Part shown: positions 9,513-19,831 of the stretch, piece by piece
How positions within the stretch are numbered: the stretch's first letter is position 1
How the letters are laid out: each line of letters opens with the position of its first letter
Assembly (NCBI GenBank): GCA_019801415.1
Contig: JAHVJD010000009.1
Coordinates: forward strand, 105,773 to 169,772
Direction of reading: 5' to 3'
Source: Nocardioides marinus
GTDB taxonomy: Bacteria > Pseudomonadota > Alphaproteobacteria > Rhodobacterales > Rhodobacteraceae
Length of the DNA: 64,000 bases
The notes under the pieces: model-generated
Databases searched by the model: none
What the model saw: the letters and a program-made list of their open reading frames with translations, nothing else
Told to the model about the DNA's origin: nothing
Position numbers and translations under genes: made by a program

Positions 9513-9557
9513 CCGTGCCTCCAGTCGGCCATCACGTCACAGCGCGCCCCGGCCATG

Positions 9558-10304
9558 TCAGGCCCGCGCGTCATCCATCAGGCGGCGCATCTCCTGCACC
9601 GCAGGGGTGAGCCCGCGAAAAATCGCCTCGCCGATCAGGAAGTGACCAATGTTCAACTCGCGCACCTCGGGGAAGGCGGCAATCGGGGCGACGGTGTCAT
9701 AGGTGAGGCCATGTCCCGCATGGACCTCCAGCCCCAGGGAATGGGCATAGGCGGACATGTCGCGCAGGGCCTCCAGCTCACGGTCGCGCGCCTCGAAGTT
9801 GCCTTCGGCGTGATAGTCGCAATAGGCGCCCGTGTGCAGCTCGATCACCTCGGCGCCGATACGATGGGCCGCCTCGATCTGCTTCTTGTCCGCGGCGATG
9901 AAGATCGACACCCGGCAACCCGCATCCCGCAGGGGCGCAATGAAATGGGCCAGGCGGTTTTCCTCGCGCGCCACTTCCAGACCGCCCTCTGTGGTCCGCT
10001 CCTCGCGCTTTTCGGGCACGATACAGACCGCGTGCGGCTTGTGTCGCAGCGCGATCTTCTGCATCTCGTCGGTGGCCGCCATCTCGAAATTCAGAGGAAC
10101 GCTCAGCGCCTCCATCAGCCCATCGATGTCGGCATCCGTGATGTGGCGGCGGTCTTCGCGCAGGTGCGCGGTGATGCCGTCGGCGCCCGCCTCTTCGGCC
10201 AGTTTCGCCGCGCGGATCGGATCCGGATAGGCGCCACCACGGGCGTTACGCACGGTGGCGACATGGTCGATGTTCACGCCCAGGCGCAATTGGTTCTGTG
10301 TCAT
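9558..10304 (-). CDS. pdxJ: Pyridoxine 5'-phosphate synthase
   Basis: 248 residues, starting [24 protein letters not shown], the PdxJ N-terminal signature, with [13 protein letters not shown] and a C-terminal phosphate-binding segment ([17 protein letters not shown]). It condenses 1-deoxyxylulose-5-phosphate with 3-amino-2-oxopropyl phosphate in vitamin B6 synthesis. It is followed by acpS and preceded, 104 bases away, by the DUF2062 gene. Confidence 0.97.
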   Translation of the reverse strand: MTQNQLRLGVNIDHVATVRNARGGAYPDPIRAAKLAEEAGADGITAHLREDRRHITDADIDGLMEALSVPLNFEMAATDEMQKIALRHKPHAVCIVPEKREERTTEGGLEVAREENRLAHFIAPLRDAGCRVSIFIAADKKQIEAAHRIGAEVIELHTGAYCDYHAEGNFEARDRELEALRDMSAYAHSLGLEVHAGHGLTYDTVAPIAAFPEVRELNIGHFLIGEAIFRGLTPAVQEMRRLMDDARA

Positions 10305-10408
10305 GAGAAATCTCTCATCCGTCTAAGTCACAACATTTGCGCAGAGACTAGACGCCCCACCGGCAAGAGCAAGGGCGCAGGCGATAATGGTACAATCCGG
10401 CGCGCGCT

Positions 10409-11050
10409 TCAGCGCTTGGCGGGCAACTCCGCGCGCTGCTTGATGGCGTCGAATTTGGCCTTGATCTTGGCCCTGCGGCGCTGCTGGTAGACCCGGATCA
10501 CCGGCAGGCTGAGATAGTAGCAGACCGTGGCGCAAATGATGCCGGGGATGATGCCGCCGATCATGTAGGGATAAAACACCTCGTTGTAGAAGAGATGCAG
10601 CCCCTTCCAGTCGGCGGGCTGGTCCATGAACAGCGCAAAAAGGTTGTCCTTCAAGTCACCGCCAGCCGCGAGGAATTTGCCCACCAGCGACTTGTCGACG
10701 TCTTCATCGAATTCGGTCCCCAGCAGCCAATGACCGGTCTGCAGCGAGGCGACCCCGATCGGAACATAGGTCAGCGGATTGCCAAAAAACGTGCCGCTGA
10801 GCGCTGCAAGGATGTTGCCGTTGCACATCCGCGCGATCAGCGCCGCGATCACGAAGTGTATGCCGTAAAAGGGGGTGAACGTGGTAAAGACACCTGCCCA
10901 GATACCGCGGGCGATGCGCTCGGGTGAATCGGGCAGACGCCGCACCCTGTGTTTGACATACAGGAACGCCCGGCCCCAGCCGCCGCGCGGCCAGAGAAAA
11001 TCCGCCAGCGCCCGCAGGGGCGAACGTCTGTCCCGGCGCCTGAATACCAA
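10409..11050 (-). CDS. DUF2062 membrane protein
   Basis: 213 residues with the DUF2062 pattern: PERIARGIWAGVFTTFTPFYGIHFVIAALIARMCNGNILAALSGT broken by a GNPLTYVP motif, then a C-terminal membrane segment and a basic tail. The function is unknown. The best start is a TTG at 11050, ten bases after GGAAGG; no ATG gives a full N-terminus. It lies between rsh and pdxJ and is probably part of their transcript. Confidence 0.75.
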   Translation of the reverse strand: MVFRRRDRRSPLRALADFLWPRGGWGRAFLYVKHRVRRLPDSPERIARGIWAGVFTTFTPFYGIHFVIAALIARMCNGNILAALSGTFFGNPLTYVPIGVASLQTGHWLLGTEFDEDVDKSLVGKFLAAGGDLKDNLFALFMDQPADWKGLHLFYNEVFYPYMIGGIIPGIICATVCYYLSLPVIRVYQQRRRAKIKAKFDAIKQRAELPAKR

Positions 11051-11096
11051 AGTTGCGCGTCCTTCCCGGTTTCCGGCTCAGAGGGTCAGCGGCTGG

Positions 11097-13226
11097 TCAC
11101 GGGATCTGGCGCTCTTCCGGCTTGTCCCGGAACCGCGCCACCGCGGCAACATCGCTTTCCGCCTCGAGCGTCAGCATCAGCGAGTGCAACTGTTCCACAT
11201 CCCGCAGTTCCACATTGACCATAAGCCGGTAAAAGTCTGGTTTCCTGTCAACAAATTCCAGATCCGAGATATTGGCCTTTTTCTCGCCGATCAATGTGCA
11301 AATGCGCCCCAGCACGCCCGCGTCATTGCCGATGGTCAGCTCCAGCGTCACCCCGTAGACGGCAGGGTGCGTACCGCTGTGCCAATGCACGTCCATCCAG
11401 CGCTCGGGCTGGTCCTCAAATTCGCTCAGCCGGTCGCAGTCAGCTGCATGCACCACCACGCCACGGCCACGGTAGGTGATGCCGATGATGCGTTCGCCCG
11501 GCAAAGGCTGGCAACAGGTGGCGCGCTCGAAGCTCTGCCCCGGCTCCAGCCCGATCACCGCGCGGCGCGGCGAGATCTCGTCGCCGTCGCCGGTGGTCAG
11601 CTCGGGGTACACCGACTGAACCACATCATGGGCCGTGATGACGGCTGCCCCCAGACGGGCCAGCAATTCATCGACACTGCCGACACGCAACGCGCGGGCC
11701 GCGGTCTCCAGCGCCTTGTCGGTGGCTTTCTTGCCGACATGTTCAAAGGCTGACCGTGCCAGCTCATGGCCCAGTTTCACAAAGCGCGCTCTGTCAGCCT
11801 CGCGCAGGGCCCTGCGGATGGCGGTGCGGGCCTTGCCTGTGGTGGCGATTTCCAGCCAGCTGGCCTGCGGCATCTGGCCTTCGGCGGTGATCACGTCGAC
11901 CGACTGGCCGTTGCGCAGCCGGGTCCACAGCGGCACCCGGATGCCGTCCACCTTGGCGCCAACACAGGCATGGCCGATGCGCGTGTGGATCGCATAGGCG
12001 AAGTCGATCGGCGTCGCCCCCTTGGGCAGCTTGATCACGTCCCCCTTGGGCGTAAAGCAGAACACCTGGTCGGAATACATCTCGAGCTTAACAGCCTCGA
12101 GAAACTCGTCGTGGTCATCCTCAGCGTCGAACTGTTCGGTCAGCGAGGCGATCCATTTGGCCGGGTCCACCGCAAAAGGGTTCTCCGAGCGCACGCCGTC
12201 GCGGTAGGACCAATGCGCCGCAACACCCGTCTCCGCCACGTCGTGCATCTGACGGGTGCGGATCTGCACCTCGACCCGTTTGCCATCGCGGCCCGACACC
12301 GTCGTATGGATAGAGCGGTAGCCGTTGGACTTGGGCTGGCTGATATAGTCCTTGAAGCGCCCCGGCACGGCCCGCCAGCGCTGGTGAATGGCCCCCAGCG
12401 CGCGATAGGCATCTTCCTCGGAGGTCGTGATGACCCGGAAGCCGTAAATATCCGACAGCCGGGAAAACCCCTGATCCTTGGCCTGCATCTTACGCCAGAT
12501 CGAATAGGGTTTCTTGGCGCGGCCAAACACCTCGGCCTCGATCCCGGCCTTCTCCAGCTCCAGCCGCATGTCGCCGGTGATCCGGTGAATCACATCGCCG
12601 GTTTCTCGCTGCAGGGTGACGAAGCGGCGGATGATCGACTGGCGGCCTTCGGGGTTCAGCACCCGGAACGCCAGATCTTCCAGCTCCTCGCGCATCCACT
12701 GCATGCCCATGCGGCCTGCCAGTGGCGCGTAGATATCCATCGTTTCGCGCGCCTTCTGGGCCTGCTTCTCGGGCCGCATCGCCTTGATGGTGCGCATGTT
12801 GTGCAGGCGGTCGGCGAGCTTGACCAGGATCACCCGCAGATCCTTGGACATTGCCATGAACAGCTTGCGGAAGTTCTCCGCCTGCTTGGTTTCACGGCTG
12901 CTGAGTTGCAGGTTGGTCAGCTTGGTGACGCCATCGACCAGCATCGCCACCTCGTCGCCGAAACGGCGCGCGACTTCCTCGTAGGAAGCCTTGGTGTCCT
13001 CGATGGTGTCGTGCAGAAGCGCGGTGATGATGGTGGCATCATCCAACCGCTGCTCGGTCAGGATCGCGGCGACCGCGACCGGATGCGTGAAGTAGGGCTC
13101 GCCCGAGTGGCGATACTGCCCGGCATGCATCTCCTCGCCGAACTTGTAGGCTTCGGCGATCCGATCCACATTGGTCTTCGGGTTGTAGTTGCGGACCAGT
13201 TCAAGCAGGTCGTCGGAAGAAATCAT
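11097..13226 (-). CDS. rsh: Bifunctional (p)ppGpp synthetase/hydrolase RelA/SpoT (Rsh)
   Basis: 709 residues. The HD hydrolase domain keeps its metal site (THPVAVAAIL, ALLHDTIEDT), the synthetase domain has YGFRVITT and KDYISQPKSNGYRSIHTTV, and these are followed by TGS (FTPKGDVIKLPKGATPIDFAYAIH) and a C-terminal ACT domain. Both activities therefore look intact, as in the single Rsh of most alphaproteobacteria, which sets (p)ppGpp levels in starvation. It lies 36 bases downstream of rpoZ on the same strand, the usual rpoZ-rsh pairing. Confidence 0.95.
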   Translation of the reverse strand: MISSDDLLELVRNYNPKTNVDRIAEAYKFGEEMHAGQYRHSGEPYFTHPVAVAAILTEQRLDDATIITALLHDTIEDTKASYEEVARRFGDEVAMLVDGVTKLTNLQLSSRETKQAENFRKLFMAMSKDLRVILVKLADRLHNMRTIKAMRPEKQAQKARETMDIYAPLAGRMGMQWMREELEDLAFRVLNPEGRQSIIRRFVTLQRETGDVIHRITGDMRLELEKAGIEAEVFGRAKKPYSIWRKMQAKDQGFSRLSDIYGFRVITTSEEDAYRALGAIHQRWRAVPGRFKDYISQPKSNGYRSIHTTVSGRDGKRVEVQIRTRQMHDVAETGVAAHWSYRDGVRSENPFAVDPAKWIASLTEQFDAEDDHDEFLEAVKLEMYSDQVFCFTPKGDVIKLPKGATPIDFAYAIHTRIGHACVGAKVDGIRVPLWTRLRNGQSVDVITAEGQMPQASWLEIATTGKARTAIRRALREADRARFVKLGHELARSAFEHVGKKATDKALETAARALRVGSVDELLARLGAAVITAHDVVQSVYPELTTGDGDEISPRRAVIGLEPGQSFERATCCQPLPGERIIGITYRGRGVVVHAADCDRLSEFEDQPERWMDVHWHSGTHPAVYGVTLELTIGNDAGVLGRICTLIGEKKANISDLEFVDRKPDFYRLMVNVELRDVEQLHSLMLTLEAESDVAAVARFRDKPEERQIP

Positions 13227-13262
13227 GTCTGGTCCGCAGCCTCAAGAATGCGAGCGCGTGCC

Positions 13263-13616
13263 TCAGCCCTGGCCCTGGGCCTCCATCAGCGCACGCAGCA
13301 GTTTCTCTTCCGACATGTCATCGTCGGCGGGTTTGTCATTGTCGGCACCCATCAGCAGCGCCATGGAATCATCTTCCGGCTCATCGACCTCGATCTGGGT
13401 CTGGTTGCTCTCGATCAGGCGCTCGCGCAGTTCGTCTGCGCTCTGGGTCTCTTCCGCGATCTCGCGCAGGGACACGACCGGGTTCTTGTCGTTGTCGCGT
13501 TCAACGGTGATTGGGGCACCTGCCGAAATCTCGCGAGCGCGATGCGCTGCCAGCATCACCAGCTCAAAGCGGTTGGGTACCTTGTCGACGCAATCTTCAA
13601 CCGTCACGCGGGCCAT
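13263..13616 (-). CDS. rpoZ: RNA polymerase omega subunit
   Basis: 117 residues: [30 protein letters not shown] is the conserved omega core, followed by an acidic C-terminal tail typical of alphaproteobacteria. Omega helps assemble RNA polymerase and in some bacteria forms part of the ppGpp site, consistent with the adjacent rsh gene. It sits between folK and rsh in one run. Confidence 0.95.
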   Translation of the reverse strand: MARVTVEDCVDKVPNRFELVMLAAHRAREISAGAPITVERDNDKNPVVSLREIAEETQSADELRERLIESNQTQIEVDEPEDDSMALLMGADNDKPADDDMSEEKLLRALMEAQGQG

Positions 13617-13708
13617 CAGCGACTCTCCATCTCAATCCGGGTCCAGAGGGCAGACATTTACGCCCAAAGCTTTCTCTTGACAAGGGCGGAAAACGCCGCA
13701 GTGGGTTG

Positions 13709-14278
13709 CTAGAGCGGTTGCACTTCGGCCAACGCATGCTGGGGCAGCTCCGCCAGCAACTGCATCACGGTCTTGCCCAGCACCGGGTGGGACCACTGCG
13801 GCGCGATATCCGCGAGGGGAACCAGCACAAAGGCACGATCCTGAATGCGCGGATGCGGCAGGATCAACTGCCCCGGCGCCTCCTGCATCTGCTGCTCCAG
13901 AGGCAACCCTTGCCAGCGGGCGAATCCGTCCGCGTCCGGCAGCACCGCGCCGCCGCAGTCAATCAGATCAAGATCCAGCGTGCGCATCCCCCAGCGCTGC
14001 TCGCGCACACGGGCAAACTGCGCTTCAACCTCGTGCAGTCTCTGCAACAACGCCTCAGGATCCATGGAACTTTCGACGACAAGCGCCGCGTTCACATAAT
14101 CGGGACCAGCCCCGGCCGGAAAGCACGGCGTGCGGAAGAAACGGGAGACACTCCGCACCCGGATACCCTCGCCGTTCAACATGCTGACCGCCCGCGAGAG
14201 GGTGATCTGCGGTGCCTCTCCGTCGTTCGGCAGATTGCCGCCCAAAGCAAGGAGCGACTTGTTACGATTCTCCGCCAC
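13709..14278 (-). CDS. folK: 6-hydroxymethyl-7,8-dihydropterin pyrophosphokinase
   Basis: 189 residues. HPPK motifs are present: LALGGNLPN at the start, the paired RTLDLDLIDCGG with catalytic Asp residues, and LPHPRIQDRAFVLVPLADIAP. It attaches pyrophosphate to hydroxymethyldihydropterin in folate synthesis. The start is a GTG at 14278. It is the first gene of the minus-strand block and is divergent from the NYN-domain gene. Confidence 0.93.
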   Translation of the reverse strand: MAENRNKSLLALGGNLPNDGEAPQITLSRAVSMLNGEGIRVRSVSRFFRTPCFPAGAGPDYVNAALVVESSMDPEALLQRLHEVEAQFARVREQRWGMRTLDLDLIDCGGAVLPDADGFARWQGLPLEQQMQEAPGQLILPHPRIQDRAFVLVPLADIAPQWSHPVLGKTVMQLLAELPQHALAEVQPL

Positions 14279-14410
14279 TTTTGACCCTATTTCAGAATGC
14301 CCCTATACTTGCGGGACATGACAAATAACTTACATTAAGTCTACCTGTTTCGGCAATTTCACTCACCCACTCACACGCGCCCGAAACGGTCACACTGGAA
14401 GGAATTTTTT

Positions 14411-14980
14411 ATGTTTTACAAGGACGAACGGCTTGCGCTGTTCATAGACGGTTCGAATCTGTACGCCGCGGCCAAGGCGCTCGGATTCGATATCGACTAT
14501 AAGCTGTTGCGGCAGGAATTCATGCGCCGCGGAAAACTGCTGCGGGCCTTTTATTACACCGCCTTGCTCGAAAACGACGAGTATTCCCCGATCCGCCCCC
14601 TGGTGGATTGGCTGCACTACAACGGGTTTACCATGGTCACCAAACCGGCCAAGGAATACACCGACAGCCTCGGACGGCGCAAGGTCAAGGGCAACATGGA
14701 CATTGAGCTCACCGTTGACGCGATGGAGCTGGCGCCGCGGGTGGATCACATTGTGCTGTTCTCCGGCGACGGGGACTTCCGCCCGTTGATCGCGAGCCTG
14801 CAGCGGCAGGGTGTGCGGGTTTCCGTGGTCTCGACGATCCGCAGCCAACCGCCGATGATCTCTGACGACCTGCGCCGCCAAGCCGACAATTTCATCGAGC
14901 TGGAAGAACTGCGCGACGTGATCGGCCGCCCGCCGCGGGAACAAAGCGAGCCTCGCCCGGCCAGCGCAGTCCACGGCTGA
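14411..14980 (+). CDS. NYN-domain (LabA-like) putative ribonuclease
   Basis: 189 residues with a PIN-like NYN fold: acidic residues at FIDGSN (Asp13), KGNMDIEL (Asp97) and SGDGDF (Asp120, Asp122) make the expected metal centre, and the distribution matches the LabA/DUF88 family. Such proteins are thought to be RNA-processing nucleases, but few have been tested. The ATG follows AAGGAATTTTTT. It is single, divergent from folK, with a 188-base gap to ispH. Confidence 0.8.
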   Translation: MFYKDERLALFIDGSNLYAAAKALGFDIDYKLLRQEFMRRGKLLRAFYYTALLENDEYSPIRPLVDWLHYNGFTMVTKPAKEYTDSLGRRKVKGNMDIELTVDAMELAPRVDHIVLFSGDGDFRPLIASLQRQGVRVSVVSTIRSQPPMISDDLRRQADNFIELEELRDVIGRPPREQSEPRPASAVHG

Positions 14981-15168
14981 TTGCCCGACACGCAAAACGC
15001 CCTGTTTCGCCGCCAGATGGGGAGGCGGCGACGCGGGGGCATTTGTTATGGGATCACGGTCGGGAGCGACGAGAAATCGTCGCCCCCTCCCTTTCCGCGA
15101 CCGGCCGACGGCCGACCACTGGACCTTGCCCGCGGAAGCGCTTACCTCTGGGCGGCAAGGAGACGCCC

Positions 15169-16119
15169 ATGACCAAGCCATCCCTGACCCTTTACCTCGC
15201 TGCGCCGCGCGGTTTCTGCGCCGGTGTCGACCGTGCCATCAAGATTGTCGAAATGGCGATCGAGAAATGGGGCGCGCCCGTCTACGTGCGCCACGAGATC
15301 GTGCACAACAAATACGTGGTGGATTCCTTGCGCGACAAAGGCGCCATCTTTGTCGAGGAACTGGACGAATGCCCCGATGACCGCCCGGTGATCTTTTCCG
15401 CTCATGGGGTGCCAAAGTCGGTGCCGGCCGCGGCCGAAGCGCGCAAGATGGTCTATGTGGATGCCACCTGCCCGCTGGTCTCCAAGGTTCATATCGAAGC
15501 CCAGCGCCATGCTGAGGCGGGCTTGCAGATGATCATGATCGGCCACAAGGGCCACCCAGAAACCATCGGCACCATGGGCCAGCTGCCCGAAGGTGAGGTG
15601 CTTCTGGTCGAAACGGTGGAGGACGTGGCCACCGTTGAGGTGCGCGATCCCGATCAGCTGGCCTATGTCACGCAAACGACCCTGTCGGTCGATGACACGA
15701 AGGATATCGTTGCCGCGCTGGAAGCCCGGTTTCCGAATATCATCGGCCCGCACAAGGAAGACATCTGCTATGCCACCACCAACCGTCAGCAAGCGGTGAA
15801 ATCGGTGGCGCCGAAATCCGATGCGCTGCTGGTGGTGGGCGCGCCGAACTCCTCCAACTCGCGCCGCCTGGTCGAGGTTGGCGCCAAGAACGGCTGCGCC
15901 TACGCCCAACTGGTGCAGCGCGCCGAGAACATTGACTGGCGCGCTCTGGACGGGATCCGCTCCATCGCCATTACCGCTGGCGCCTCGGCACCGGAACTGC
16001 TGGTGAACGAGGTCATCGACGCCTTCCGCGCCCGTTACGACGTGACGGTCGAAGTGGTCGAAACCGCGGTGGAAACTGTCGAGTTCAAGGTGCCACGCGT
16101 GCTGCGGATGCCTGCCTGA
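15169..16119 (+). CDS. ispH: 4-hydroxy-3-methylbut-2-enyl diphosphate reductase
   Basis: 316 residues. The three iron-sulfur Cys are at 17 ([12 protein letters not shown]), 101 ([11 protein letters not shown]) and 200 ([10 protein letters not shown]); His46, His79 and catalytic Glu131 (GHPETIG) are also kept. IspH performs the last step of the MEP isoprenoid pathway, making IPP and DMAPP. The start ATG has AAGGAGA eight bases upstream. It is followed, after a 240-base gap, by rnhA. Confidence 0.97.
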   Translation: MTKPSLTLYLAAPRGFCAGVDRAIKIVEMAIEKWGAPVYVRHEIVHNKYVVDSLRDKGAIFVEELDECPDDRPVIFSAHGVPKSVPAAAEARKMVYVDATCPLVSKVHIEAQRHAEAGLQMIMIGHKGHPETIGTMGQLPEGEVLLVETVEDVATVEVRDPDQLAYVTQTTLSVDDTKDIVAALEARFPNIIGPHKEDICYATTNRQQAVKSVAPKSDALLVVGAPNSSNSRRLVEVGAKNGCAYAQLVQRAENIDWRALDGIRSIAITAGASAPELLVNEVIDAFRARYDVTVEVVETAVETVEFKVPRVLRMPA

Positions 16120-16256
16120 ACCACAAGGCGGGCAAGTCCTGGCAGCGCCGCTTCACGCAGAATTCGCCGGGCGGATTTGCACTTGCCCCGCTCGGCACCC
16201 AAAGTTAAGCCCGCCCTCCGGCGCGCAATGAGACCAAAGAATTCGAGGTAAGACTG

Positions 16257-16367
16257 GTGCAATTTATCGAACAGGCAGGATTTCAGCAGGGTAGCCCTTG
16301 CCGCTCTACAGGCACAGTCTTTGTCGGCGCTGCCACCTCGCAGATCGTGGTGACCGCCCATGGCTGA
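16257..16367 (+). CDS. Possible short frame upstream of rnhA
   Basis: A 36-codon frame starting with GTG at 16257, eight bases after GAGG, and ending with a TGA that overlaps the first codons of rnhA. The predicted peptide begins [15 protein letters not shown] and has no recognisable domain. It could be a leader that couples translation to rnhA, or chance. Codon use gives no strong support either way. Confidence 0.2.
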   Translation: MQFIEQAGFQQGSPCRSTGTVFVGAATSQIVVTAHG

Positions 16368-16824
16368 CCTCTTTGCCTACACCGATGGCGCCTGCTCCGG
16401 CAATCCCGGCCCCGGCGGCTGGGGCGTTTTGCTGCGCGCCATGGATGGTGGCACCATCGTCAAGGAAAAGGAACTCAGCGGCGGCGAGCCGGAGACCACC
16501 AACAACAGGATGGAACTGCTGGCGGCCATCAATGCGCTGGAAAGCCTTGCACGGCCGTCCACGATCACGGTGGTGACGGACTCCGCCTATGTGAAAAACG
16601 GTGTCACGGGCTGGATCCACGGCTGGAAGAGAAACGGCTGGAAGACCTCTGCCAAGAAGCCGGTGAAGAACGTCGAGCTGTGGCAGCGACTCGACGAGGC
16701 CCAGCGCCGCCACAAGGTGACCTGGGAATGGGTGAAGGGCCACGCTGGCCACCCCGAAAACGAACGCGCTGATGAGCTGGCCCGCGCCGGCATGGCTCCG
16801 TTCAAGAAAAAGAAGCCCGCATGA
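16360..16824 (+). CDS. rnhA: Ribonuclease HI
   Basis: 154 residues. The active-site carboxylates are Asp9 ([16 protein letters not shown]), Glu52 (NNRMELLA), Asp74 (VTDSAYV) and Asp138 (ADELA), with the basic handle [17 protein letters not shown] between them and His128 in [13 protein letters not shown]. It removes RNA from RNA-DNA hybrids. Its stop overlaps the start of the next gene (ATGA), so the two are translated together. Confidence 0.97.
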   Translation: MADLFAYTDGACSGNPGPGGWGVLLRAMDGGTIVKEKELSGGEPETTNNRMELLAAINALESLARPSTITVVTDSAYVKNGVTGWIHGWKRNGWKTSAKKPVKNVELWQRLDEAQRRHKVTWEWVKGHAGHPENERADELARAGMAPFKKKKPA

Positions 16825-17444
16825 GCTTTCTGACCCTGCTGGATTACGCCTCGGTGCTGGTTTTTGCTCTGACCGGCGCCCTGGTGGCCAGCCGGGCACA
16901 GCTGGATATCGTCGGCTTTGCCTTCGTGGCCTGCCTCACCGCGGTGGGTGGTGGCACCGTGCGCGATTTGCTCCTCAATCGCGATCCGGTCTTCTGGGTG
17001 GGCGATCCCAACTACATCCTGCTGGCAACGGCTTCGGCGGTGGCGGTGTTTTTCACCGCGCATCTGGTGGAAAGCCGCATGCGCTGGGTGATCTGGCTGG
17101 ATAGTTTCGCACTGGCCGTCGCTGTTCCTGCCGGTACCGGGGCCGCGATTGCGCTCGGCAAGGAGCCGGTGATCGTGGTGCTGATGGGCATGGCGACCGG
17201 ATCTCTTGGCGGGCTGATGCGCGATGTTGTCTGCAACGAGGTTCCCCTGGTCCTAAAACAGGGCGAACTATACATCACCTGCGCCATGGCCGGGGCCTCC
17301 TCCGCGGTTCTGGGGATCTGGCTGGGCCTTGAACTGCGCCATGCGCTTCTGATCTGCGCCGCCGTCTGCTGGAGCCTGCGGGCGGGATCAATCCTGTTCG
17401 GCTGGCACTTGCCCGTCTACAAAAGCCGCCCCCCGCGCAGCTGA
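16821..17444 (+). CDS. TRIC-type cation channel family protein (YicG/UPF0126-like)
   Basis: 207 residues with about seven hydrophobic segments arranged as two repeats; each repeat holds the glycine-rich signature of this family ([13 protein letters not shown] near 36-48 and [16 protein letters not shown] near 131-146). Bacterial members form trimeric cation channels related to animal TRIC proteins, with K+ and Na+ as likely ions. The start overlaps the rnhA stop by four bases. Confidence 0.85.
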   Translation: MSFLTLLDYASVLVFALTGALVASRAQLDIVGFAFVACLTAVGGGTVRDLLLNRDPVFWVGDPNYILLATASAVAVFFTAHLVESRMRWVIWLDSFALAVAVPAGTGAAIALGKEPVIVVLMGMATGSLGGLMRDVVCNEVPLVLKQGELYITCAMAGASSAVLGIWLGLELRHALLICAAVCWSLRAGSILFGWHLPVYKSRPPRS

Positions 17445-17475
17445 CATCGACAAACGCCCCCGAGCACCACTCGGC

Positions 17476-18474
17476 TCAATCGGAGTTCTGCCCCGTCTCC
17501 AACCGCTGTAGAAAGGCTTGCCCCTCAGCACTGAGCCGCGCCTTGCGCCCGCGGCGGCGATGCCAGACCTGCGCCGCATCGTGATACTCGCGCAACTTCG
17601 CATCCCGCAGCAGCTCCGCCTTGATGGCCAGGGCCGGAGCGAAACCGTCGGCCAGACGACGATCTTCCACTTCGTTGCGATCAAACCTGTGCCAGTAGTC
17701 GTGCTCGATCGTTGCCGAGACATGATTGGCGCGACCGCGCGCCCTCTTGAGCAAAAATCCCTCGCGGGAGCGGAGTGCATAGTGGTTGAGCTGGGCGGCC
17801 TCATAGCCGTATTCGCCACCGGCATAGAGCCCCTCCGCAACGCCTTCCTCTGTCAGGCGGGTGCCATCGGCCAGTTGCCAGTTCACCTGCCCCGCGGGGA
17901 CGGCGAGAAACGGGCGGTGCACTCCCATGCGCTCAAATTTGCCATTGTTGCGAAACGCGGTCTTGAACGCCCGATAGTCCTCGGCACCGCCGTGGGCCGG
18001 TTCAGCACGGACAAACGCCTGCGGCACCGGGCCGTGATTAACCTCCTGCACACCGGCGTTCCCGAACACCCGCCAGACAAAGGACACGGCGTCGGCTCCG
18101 GCAGCTTGCCGTGCGGCCAGCAGCTCCGGCAGACTGTCGGCACCGTTGTTGATCTGCAGATACTCATCCACATCGATGACCAGCACCCAGTCGGCGGCTG
18201 CCACTTTCGGCTCGTACTCCGCCCACATCAGCGCGCTCTTGTGCGCCCCCCGGCGCATCACCCGGTTGAAGCGGTGTTCGACCACTCCGAGGCGGTGCAG
18301 ACAGCGCAAGATGTGATCGGTCGGGTCCGAGCAGTCATTGGTGAAAACCAGGAAATCCTCGACCCCAAGTGCCTTGTAGTGACTGATCCAATCCAGGATA
18401 TAGGCGCCCTCGTCCTTCATCGTGGTCACGACCACCACTTTCGGCGCATCTGTCTGGCGAAGGCCTGCTGGCAT
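17476..18474 (-). CDS. Glycosyltransferase family 2-like protein
   Basis: 332 residues. The N-terminus KVVVVTTMKDEGAYILDWISHYKALGVEDFLVFTNDCSDPT is the nucleotide-sugar fold of the family with DUF4422/GT2_4-like sequence, and WVLVIDVDEYLQI supplies the DxD metal-binding motif. The substrate is unknown; such proteins often modify surface polysaccharide. The frame is open to 18564, but ATG at 18474 with GGGGAGG upstream and a direct start into the fold is preferred. It stands convergent to the TRIC gene. Confidence 0.75.
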   Translation of the reverse strand: MPAGLRQTDAPKVVVVTTMKDEGAYILDWISHYKALGVEDFLVFTNDCSDPTDHILRCLHRLGVVEHRFNRVMRRGAHKSALMWAEYEPKVAAADWVLVIDVDEYLQINNGADSLPELLAARQAAGADAVSFVWRVFGNAGVQEVNHGPVPQAFVRAEPAHGGAEDYRAFKTAFRNNGKFERMGVHRPFLAVPAGQVNWQLADGTRLTEEGVAEGLYAGGEYGYEAAQLNHYALRSREGFLLKRARGRANHVSATIEHDYWHRFDRNEVEDRRLADGFAPALAIKAELLRDAKLREYHDAAQVWHRRRGRKARLSAEGQAFLQRLETGQNSD

Positions 18475-18565
18475 CTCCAACGTTCCCGTCCTCCCCTTTT
18501 CCCTGCCTGCGCAACCGCCTGAAGCGCCGCCGCCCGGGCGGAGGCCGCCGCAGGTGGAGGACAAG

Positions 18566-18802
18566 CTACCTCATCTGATATCGCTGCCACAGCCAGATAA
18601 CGGCCGACGCGCCGAGGAAAGCCCCGAAAACACCCGCCAGCACACCGAGCACCGCAAGGACCAGCCGGAGAAGCAGTCCCCCCAGCACCGCGCCAACCAT
18701 GCCAAGGCAGATCGCCGTCACCGTGCTCGTTTGCAGGCGCATCATGCGGTGGGCCGCAAAGCCGACCAACGCCCCGATTATCAACAGACCCAGTATCGGC
18801 AT
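18566..18802 (-). CDS. Small membrane protein, GlsB/YeaQ/YmgE-like
   Basis: 78 residues, nearly all hydrophobic and Gly/Ala-rich, with three predicted membrane segments (about 2-18, 28-48, 50-70) and a short basic end. It resembles the transglycosylase-associated GlsB/YeaQ family, whose role is unknown. It is 20 bases downstream of fmt on the same strand and may be cotranscribed. Confidence 0.55.
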   Translation of the reverse strand: MPILGLLIIGALVGFAAHRMMRLQTSTVTAICLGMVGAVLGGLLLRLVLAVLGVLAGVFGAFLGASAVIWLWQRYQMR

Positions 18803-18822
18803 TACCCCTCTCGCGGTCGATC

Positions 18823-19728
18823 CTAGAGGCGGCTCCCCTTCGGAACGGGAAAGCCGCGCATAAACACATCTGGATCCTGCGCGCTTTTGCCTGCCCGTTG
18901 CAAGCGCAGCAGCTGCACCGCGCCCTCGCCGCAGGCCACGGTCAGCGCATCATCCAGCACCTCACCCGGGGTGCCCTGCCCCTGCGCCAGTCGTGATGCC
19001 AGCAGTTTCACCCGCTGGCCGCCAATCTCGCACCAGGCACCGGGAAAGGGCGACAGTCCGCGGATCTTGCGGTCGACCTCCGCCGCCGGACGGGACCAGT
19101 CGATCTGCGCCTCGCCCTTGTCGATCTTGGCAGCGTAGGTGACGCCGACCTCGGGCTGCACCTCAGGTGTCAGCTCGGGCAGGCGGTCCAGCGCCTCAAC
19201 AATCAGAGCAGCGCCCATCTGAGACAGCCGGTCGTGCAGCTGGGCGGTGGTTTCCTGGTCCTTGATTGCCGTGGTCTCGCGCAGCAGCACCGGGCCAGTG
19301 TCCAGCCCCGCCTCCATCTGCATGATGCAGATGCCGGTTTCCGCGTCGCCTGCCATGATCGCCCGGTGGATCGGCGCGGCCCCTCGCCAGCGCGGCAGCA
19401 GGCTTGCATGGATGTTCAAGCAGCCCTTTGCAGGCGCATCCAGCACTGCCTGCGGCAGGATCAGCCCATAGGCCACCACGACCGCCACATCCGCCTGCAG
19501 CGCTGCGAAGTCGGCCTGCTCCTGCGCGCCCTTGAGCGACACCGGATGGCGCACCTCCAGCCCCAGCTCGGCAGCGCGGGCGTGCACGGGTGTAGGCCGG
19601 TCCTTCTTGCCGCGACCCGCCGGACGCGGCGGCTGGCAGTAAACGGCGGCAATGTCATGTCCGGCATCCACCAGCGCATCCAGCACCGGCACCGAAAACT
19701 CGGGTGTTCCCATGAAGATAGTGCGCAT
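18823..19728 (-). CDS. fmt: Methionyl-tRNA formyltransferase
   Basis: 301 residues. [20 protein letters not shown] is the N-terminal fold; the catalytic region has [21 protein letters not shown] (Asn, His) and the formyl-donor site, and the C-terminal OB domain ends after [10 protein letters not shown]. It formylates initiator Met-tRNA. The frame is open to 19770 but ATG at 19728 gives the canonical N-terminus. The order def, def-like, fmt on this strand is the usual def-fmt unit with a second deformylase gene. Confidence 0.96.
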   Translation of the reverse strand: MRTIFMGTPEFSVPVLDALVDAGHDIAAVYCQPPRPAGRGKKDRPTPVHARAAELGLEVRHPVSLKGAQEQADFAALQADVAVVVAYGLILPQAVLDAPAKGCLNIHASLLPRWRGAAPIHRAIMAGDAETGICIMQMEAGLDTGPVLLRETTAIKDQETTAQLHDRLSQMGAALIVEALDRLPELTPEVQPEVGVTYAAKIDKGEAQIDWSRPAAEVDRKIRGLSPFPGAWCEIGGQRVKLLASRLAQGQGTPGEVLDDALTVACGEGAVQLLRLQRAGKSAQDPDVFMRGFPVPKGSRL

Positions 19729-19831
19729 ATGGTGCTCCTGCTTCCATGAATGTCCCGCTGTCGAGCACAAAGAGCTGCGCCGCCCCCGGGGGCGGGTCGG
19801 CGCGGCCCGGGCTGCCGGGCGGCTCAGAATA

